From contig OX465111.1 in the NCBI GenBank assembly GCA_949987565.1, forward strand, positions 15,448,549 through 15,512,548: 64,000 nt of DNA, read 5' to 3'. This DNA is from Luidia sarsii (Eukaryota > Echinodermata > Asteroidea > Paxillosida > Luidiidae). Each line of letters opens with the position of its first letter. Positions within the stretch are counted from its first letter, which is position 1. Of the stretch, positions 60,253 to 64,000 are shown in pieces. Under the pieces are notes generated by a model that saw only the letters and a list, made by a program, of their open reading frames with translations, was not told where the DNA came from and made no database searches. The position numbers and the translations under genes are program-made.

Positions 60253-60475
60253 CCATCACCATCATGATCATGATCATCATCATTCTCCCCATCCTCACCA
60301 TCATCATCATCTGACACCACCATCATCACCATCTTCACCATCATCATCAGAAGTCATCATCACCACAATCACCATCATCATCATCATACCCATCATCCCC
60401 ATCATCCCCATCATCATCATCATCATCATCATCACCATCATCATCATCCCCATCACCACCATCATCATCATCACC

Positions 60476-60507
<32 letters not shown>

Positions 60508-61889
60508 CACCATCACCATCATCATCATCACCATCACCATCATCATCATCATCATCACCATCATCATCATAATAATATCAGTCATCCGTAAATACTTAGA
60601 AGAAGCTGCACCAACATGTTGAGCCCAAAGTTTCTTATCTTTCATTAGATTGAGAATTTCTTGCTCTTCAAGCTTGATGTAATGATACAGTATCTGGATA
60701 TGTACCGGTATTCCTCTGTGCTCTGTCTGCCCTAACTGCTGCAACCAGTCCAGAAGAGTAGGTTTGATGTAGGCTGATCAGCAGTGCATAAAGTACAATA
60801 TAATGTAGTTTAGCAGAACTGTGATACAAGGAAAAGACTGCCTATATGTAGATCTAGGTTGTAGCCATTATTTTAAACCGTGTGTCATGACAAATACATG
60901 TCATTTGGTATGTTTCTAGCTATTTGTGCACAAAAAGATTGAAAGGGGATTTATGGCCTATGCGGCTTGAGTGTGAATTGTGCGTGAAACCATAAGGGAG
61001 CCTGGAAAGGACACTTTAAAAAGAAGTTACTGTTTGGCTGAAGCTCGAAACATACATACATGCTTCCCCTAGATACATGCACATGTATTTATTCAGTTGG
61101 TTTTTCTATACCAGTTCTAAATAAAAATGGTAGATTGAGAACATTATGAGGTGACCAATGATCAGTGAATGAGGGTCTGTCTTTTAGCATTTGTGAAAAT
61201 AAATAGCACAGGATAACTGCAAATTTCCACTTTGCAGATCGGTAGTAGCTATGTCATAACTTTTGGTAAGCGGATGTTATACTCTCTTCCTCACAGATCC
61301 ATTTCAGTGATGAAACTACTCGTGTGTTACCGGTCCAGGGGTTCGCTGAAGGCAAAGGGGACTTCAAACACAGCTTGAATGCCAGCATGAAATCACAACA
61401 GTTTGTTGAGCAGTTTCAGAAAGATTTAGACTCCCAGAAAAAAAAGAAAGGTATGGTTATATTACTTGGCATTTATTTGAAGTGCTGTTTGGTGAACGGT
61501 GGTCATTGATGATGCTGCTTCTGTTGTTGATGCGAGTCAGTTTCTTTGTGTTACTTTCAATCCCCCTGTCACCAGGTAGTTCAATGAAGACTGCAGCCAT
61601 GATTGGGGCAGTTGTTGGGGCACCTCTTGCTGTCGGCGGTGTCCTTGTGGCCCTGCCAGCCATAGGCTTCACGTCTGCTGGGATCGCAGCGGGATCCATG
61701 GCCGCTAGCATGATGTCTTCAGCAGCAGTGGCCAGTGGTGGCGGGGTAGCAGCAGGCAGTGCGGTGGCTGTCTTGCAGTCAGTAGGGGCTGCTGGCCTCG
61801 GAGCTGCCGGTACTGCCGCAGTGGGCTCAGCTGGTGCAGGAGTGGGTGCAGCAGTCTCTGGTTTGGCCAGCAAGATTTTTGGAAAGTAA
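54631..61889 (+). CDS. ISG12/IFI27-like protein with novel N-terminal region, gene C
   Basis: Four exons: 54,631-54,670 ([13 protein letters not shown]), 60,048-60,199, 61,297-61,450 and 61,576-61,889 (stop included), giving 219 residues with phases 1, 0, 1 as in gene B. Exon 4 carries the fuller Ifi-6-16 domain: [34 protein letters not shown] and [19 protein letters not shown], ending [10 protein letters not shown]. The GFTSAGIA...MMS and SGGGVA segments are family hallmarks. Exons 2-3 encode the unassigned region: [19 protein letters not shown], three Cys in [17 protein letters not shown], and [18 protein letters not shown], ending in a basic QKKKK just before the hydrophobic domain. Family members insert into mitochondrial, ER or nuclear membranes; the polar N-terminus would then face an aqueous compartment (inference). 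Intron 1 is 5.4 kb because of transposon insertions. AATAAA occurs at 61,964-61,969 and 62,472-62,477. Confidence 0.85.
54761..54892. repeat. near-perfect hairpin of the CCGAGTAACTTGGACC family
   Basis: GTAACTTGGACCCGACAA ... AAATTTTGAGATTC is answered by GAATCTCAAAATTTC ... GTCGGGTCCAAGTTAC and then TCGGAC. The two arms meet directly, so this is a foldback version made of one terminal segment duplicated in inverted orientation. Confidence 0.85.
55163..55191. mobile_element. 21-bp palindromic micro-element with CATG duplication
   Basis: CATG, GAGCTAT, AAAAGAG, ATAGCTC, CATG. The related sequence at 56,881 reads GTCCGAGCATGGTCCGAG, a single CATG without the palindrome, so it acts as an empty site. 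A 29-bp relative is at 5,668-5,696. Confidence 0.65.
55194..55655. repeat. CCGAGTAACTTGGACC TIR repeat, copy in gene C intron 1
   Basis: It starts GTCCGAGTAACTTGGACCCG, matches 40,097-40,600 for most of its length, and ends GTCGGGTCCAAGTTACTCGG. Here both termini are present, giving a full element of about 470 bp. Confidence 0.75.
55689..56879. mobile_element. 1.19-kb non-autonomous hAT element with perfect 8-bp target duplication
   Basis: TIRs CAGTGTTATAGCTA and TAGCTATAACACTG are perfect over 14 bp. AGTCCGAG flanks both ends (55,681-55,688 and 56,880-56,887), the 8-bp duplication expected of hAT transposases. It has no transposase frame. It inserted into a copy of the CCGAGTAACTTGG repeat, so it is the younger of the two. 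Confidence 0.9.
56890..57145. mobile_element. TIR element, GTCCGAGTAACTTGGACC family, GATTGTAAGG subfamily
   Basis: Left end GGTCCGAGTAACTTGGACCC then TTACAATCG; right end CGATTGTAAGGGTCCAAGTT then ACTCGGACTA. It is about 255 bp, non-coding, with inner repeats of GTCGGGCGATAGTGGGGTCC. The fragment at 37,060-37,250 belongs to the same subfamily. Confidence 0.8.
57395..57770 (+). pseudogene. Ty3/gypsy retrotransposon integrase C-terminal remnant
   Basis: One frame reads [18 protein letters not shown], then a stop (about 57,479), then [20 protein letters not shown] and [14 protein letters not shown], ending [16 protein letters not shown], a stop, NCLKPY. The GDLVWL, PRWKGPF and VH-NCLKPY signatures in that order are characteristic of the integrase C-terminus of gypsy-class LTR retrotransposons. 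The rest of pol and gag are absent. AGCCCTAATTCCAGTCCCT appears at 57,355 and again at 58,261, possibly an LTR-derived repeat. It is an inactive relic inside intron 1 of gene C. Confidence 0.75.
57771..58980. other. unassigned gene C intron 1 sequence
   Basis: A Pro/Ser-rich stretch follows the integrase relic (to about 57,985). The rest has no recognisable gene; it may include degraded LTR sequence. Confidence 0.35.
58981..59290. repeat. segmental duplicate of 37.5-37.8 kb
   Basis: ACATTGAACCCCCAAGTTGT and TCTGACAATAATTGTATTGG match 37,515-37,700. Confidence 0.8.
59862..59960. repeat. GGTCTCGAGAC repeat, copy 1 (second at 63,624-63,726)
   Basis: GGTCTCGAGACGGTCTCGAG, AGATCAGGTCTCGAGACCTA and CCACACTGCCCTCCTCTACC occur in the same order at both places. 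Nested GGTCTCGAGACC palindromes are visible. It ends just 5' of gene C exon 2. Confidence 0.85.
60215..60575. repeat. CAT/ATC trinucleotide repeat in intron 2 of gene C
   Basis: It starts about 15 bp after the exon 2 donor and extends about 360 bp. Intron retention would append a His-run and then an Ile-rich tail in frame. Its position is the same as in gene B but it is about twice as long. Confidence 0.95.
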
Positions 61890-62500
61890 GTGTGGACATC
61901 ACCAGGGGAAAGAAACTCTCCTGAGAAGTGAGAAAGCATTATAGAGTGATGATTGCTTAGTGAAATAAAATTGCACAGATCTCTGCCACTAGCTAGCACT
62001 CGAATGTAAATCTGTCCATAGTTGAAGATGGTACAGTGCAGGGAGATGTTCCTGTCCCTGGACCCTGATTTGACTAATAGTGTAAACTGCATGGATGAAC
62101 TGGCATACCTTCTGGTGAAGGTTGTGGTGCAATATGTCAGTTGACAGAAATTATGTTCATGCCTGCTGTTGAATAATGTTAATTTGTTATGATTAAATCA
62201 TTTTTGCCAATCTACATGACTGTGCTCCCTTTATAATTACAGTATGTGCTAATAATATAAATTATATTAGAAAAGAAGAATATTTACTGAATTTAAAAGT
62301 CAAGTGAAATTGATTCTAAATGTGTTGTATTAGTTTGTTCTAATGATATAATTACTGTGTTTAGTCCAGGCTCTCTTGATTTTAGATACTTGATGATTAA
62401 AACTACATGTAAGAAAATTATGCATGATACATTATTAGGGGCTTGAGAATTATAATGTACTTGTTGAAGAAAATAAAGTGCAAAAGACTTAACATTCAAG
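61890..62500 (+). other. gene C 3' UTR and flank
   Basis: AATAAA signals lie at 61,964-61,969 and 62,472-62,477. The stretch 62,042-62,405 is the one duplicated at 48,872-49,234. Confidence 0.6.
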
Positions 62501-63294
62501 TATTATGTAGTCATTTTCTCACAAGACTCTGGTATCCATCAATCATTCTATTCTTTAACAAGTGAGACCTTGGTGAGAGAATGCTCTTTGTTCTTCCTTC
62601 CTCTATGGTGAAACTCTGCCCTTTTCCAAATCCCAGCTTAGGCTCAGGCTCTGGCTTTGTCTTTCTTTCCTTCGTCCCTTTTAAAGTACAAGTAACTTCA
62701 AGGCATGAAAACGGGACGCCTTCGGCTTTGTTGTCTTAATGTGACCGATTAATAAGACATTCATGGCATGAAAGTTATCATGTCAAAATTCTGATCTGCA
62801 ATGTGCTCATACTGCTCAATGGTTAAAACAGGTTTTTTTTTTCATTGATCACATATGAATAAATTTGTTGCTGTAACCCGGAAAAATTAACCACTCAAAA
62901 TTCAAACGGCTGTTGGGGAATTCACCTTAATGTCGCTGAGGATCTCGCTCATCAGCAAACTAAATTCAGGATCCCTGCAAGGAAGAGTCTCAAGACAATC
63001 CAAGAATGGGAAAGACTAAGACACAATTCCATGTGCTTGAGACCAAACAATATGTTTAATACCCAAAATAAACCTCAAACTTAAAAACATCCCCCCCCCC
63101 TCAAAAAAAAAAAATAGAAAAAAAATGATAGAAAAAAACCCAGCAGTATCAAAGCAAGTTACAATAGAATTGCATGCAAGCTTAGACAATCAGAAAGATG
63201 TAGTGAACCTATTGAAAGGCAGCTTGGCAAGAACCAGTCTTGTGATCTGAGGATTATGGAGTGGGGTTGCTGATCCAAAGTTTTTCCATTCAGA
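62501..63294. other. non-coding region, no gene seen
   Basis: Contains C and A homopolymers (63,090-63,125). No exon support. Confidence 0.45.
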
Positions 63295-63480
63295 CAAGTA
63301 AAAGGAAATCTTTGTTCATGTCTCGGAAATCGGAATATAAAATCAGGAACAGGATCGAAGTGCGAAGACGGGAAAGACACGTGCGGCCTGCCTTCTCGAT
63401 CCTTCCAATGGTGCCCGGCGATCCTATACGTCTGAACGCATTGGGCGAATGTTTACCAGCAAGTGTGCAGTATATCGGGC
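63295..63480. repeat. segment shared with the interior of the 51.8-53.9 kb hAT element
   Basis: ATCTTTGTTCATGTCTCGGA, CAGGAACAGGATCGAAGTGC, GTGCCCGGCGATCCTATACG and GAATGTTTACCAGC correspond to 53,322-53,480. Substitutions and small indels are scattered, so the copies are not recent. The frame is not conserved. Confidence 0.8.
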
Positions 63481-63554
63481 GCACGAGTTCGGTGCAAGAT
63501 TGTTGGGGTTGCGTCGTAACACTGGTAAAAGTATAGTAGGCCTAACAGATTCCA

Positions 63555-63610
63555 ACTTTGAGAAAGGTCCTGCTAGGATCGAAATGTCAGGCCCACTAAA
63601 TTTTAAGATT
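63555..63610. repeat. dispersed repeat, GCCTGACGTTTCGATCCTAG family, minus-oriented fragment
   Basis: GAGAAAGGTCCTGCTAGGAT and CGAAATGTCAGGCCCACTAA are the complement of the consensus at 18,850. Confidence 0.8.
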
Positions 63611-63623
63611 CCAACTTTGATAA

Positions 63624-63726
63624 GACCGAGACGAGACCTAAAAAAGGGTCTCGAGACGGTCTCGAGACCGAGATCAGGTCTCGAGACCTACCACACTGCC
63701 CTCCTCTACCTCCATGCACACTGTAA
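63624..63726. repeat. GGTCTCGAGAC repeat, copy 2
   Basis: Nearly identical to 59,862-59,960, including the trailing CCATGCACACTGTAA. Two repeat fragments that are separate elsewhere lie side by side here. Confidence 0.85.
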
Positions 63727-64000
63727 GATCGTTGGTGACCCCCATGCATCAGTTACATCTCTGTGAGAATGGAGTAAGTATGGATCTGGAAAAGGGCCGG
63801 TAAATCACTGCCCGTCGTCAGGAGACTGCAGTTTCCAACTGCACTGGCTCTGTGCTTATTTATGATGTATGGAGAGCATGGGAGCCGTGGAGGACCTTTC
63901 AAGTCCCCGCTCTGCGTCCTTTCAGCTAATAATGTAAAGTTCTAAAGGGTCAAATGAAAATCCTGAAGAGGAATCCCCCATGCTGACCTGACCAATGACT

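Noticed and set aside
59948..60622. 224-codon ORF with His and Ile runs
   Set aside because: Its core is exon 2 of gene C, but the rest is intron plus CAT repeat; the exon 2 donor is conserved in gene B, so the spliced model is preferred.

Overview
Eukaryotic genomic DNA: exons are short and split by GT-AG introns, most of the sequence is non-coding, and it is crowded with terminal-inverted-repeat (TIR) DNA transposons, hairpin MITEs, microsatellites and nested segmental duplications. Repeat style (hAT elements, palindromic MITEs such as the GGGCCCAATTTCATAG type, many ACATGT and TAGGCCTA motifs) together with interferon-inducible ISG12/IFI27-like genes suggests a marine invertebrate deuterostome (echinoderm, hemichordate or amphioxus-like). 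That placement is an inference from style, not a phylogenetic result.

1-22.6 kb: mostly non-coding, with one candidate orphan exon near the left edge, several MITE families, a large CCTGC pentanucleotide array (12.8-13.3 kb) and a GGT/GAT array (15.3-15.6 kb). 22.66-28.76 kb: three phase-compatible exons on the + strand, the end of an unrecognised gene. 29.1-36.2 kb: tandem repeats, including a 163-bp duplication, an 18-bp minisatellite and a nearly perfect 2,130-bp head-to-tail duplication at 31,955-36,214 that may be an assembly artefact.

37-62.5 kb: the most interesting part. It is a duplicated locus of ISG12/IFI27-like genes in one orientation: a decayed copy A (39.8-41.9 kb, no exon 2, a stop in exon 3, phase lost), intact gene B (43,684-47,229, 4 exons, 210 aa), an orphan duplicate of the 3' flank (48.87-49.23 kb), and intact gene C (54,631-61,889, 4 exons, 219 aa). 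Genes B and C share identical intron phases and encode an N-terminal region of about 110 residues, with a Cys cluster and no similarity that I recognise, joined to the glycine/alanine-rich hydrophobic Ifi-6-16 domain. A kappaB-like site lies about 280 bp upstream of both start codons.

Because the paralogous copies serve as empty sites, several transposon insertions can be dated after the duplication: two or three hAT-type elements, a TA-target MITE and a 21-bp palindromic micro-element flanked by CATG. A Ty3/gypsy integrase remnant lies in intron 1 of gene C, and a half THAP zinc-finger exon lies on the - strand at 49.5-49.8 kb. The right end (62.5-64 kb) holds duplicated fragments of sequence also found inside the locus, and no gene that I can support.
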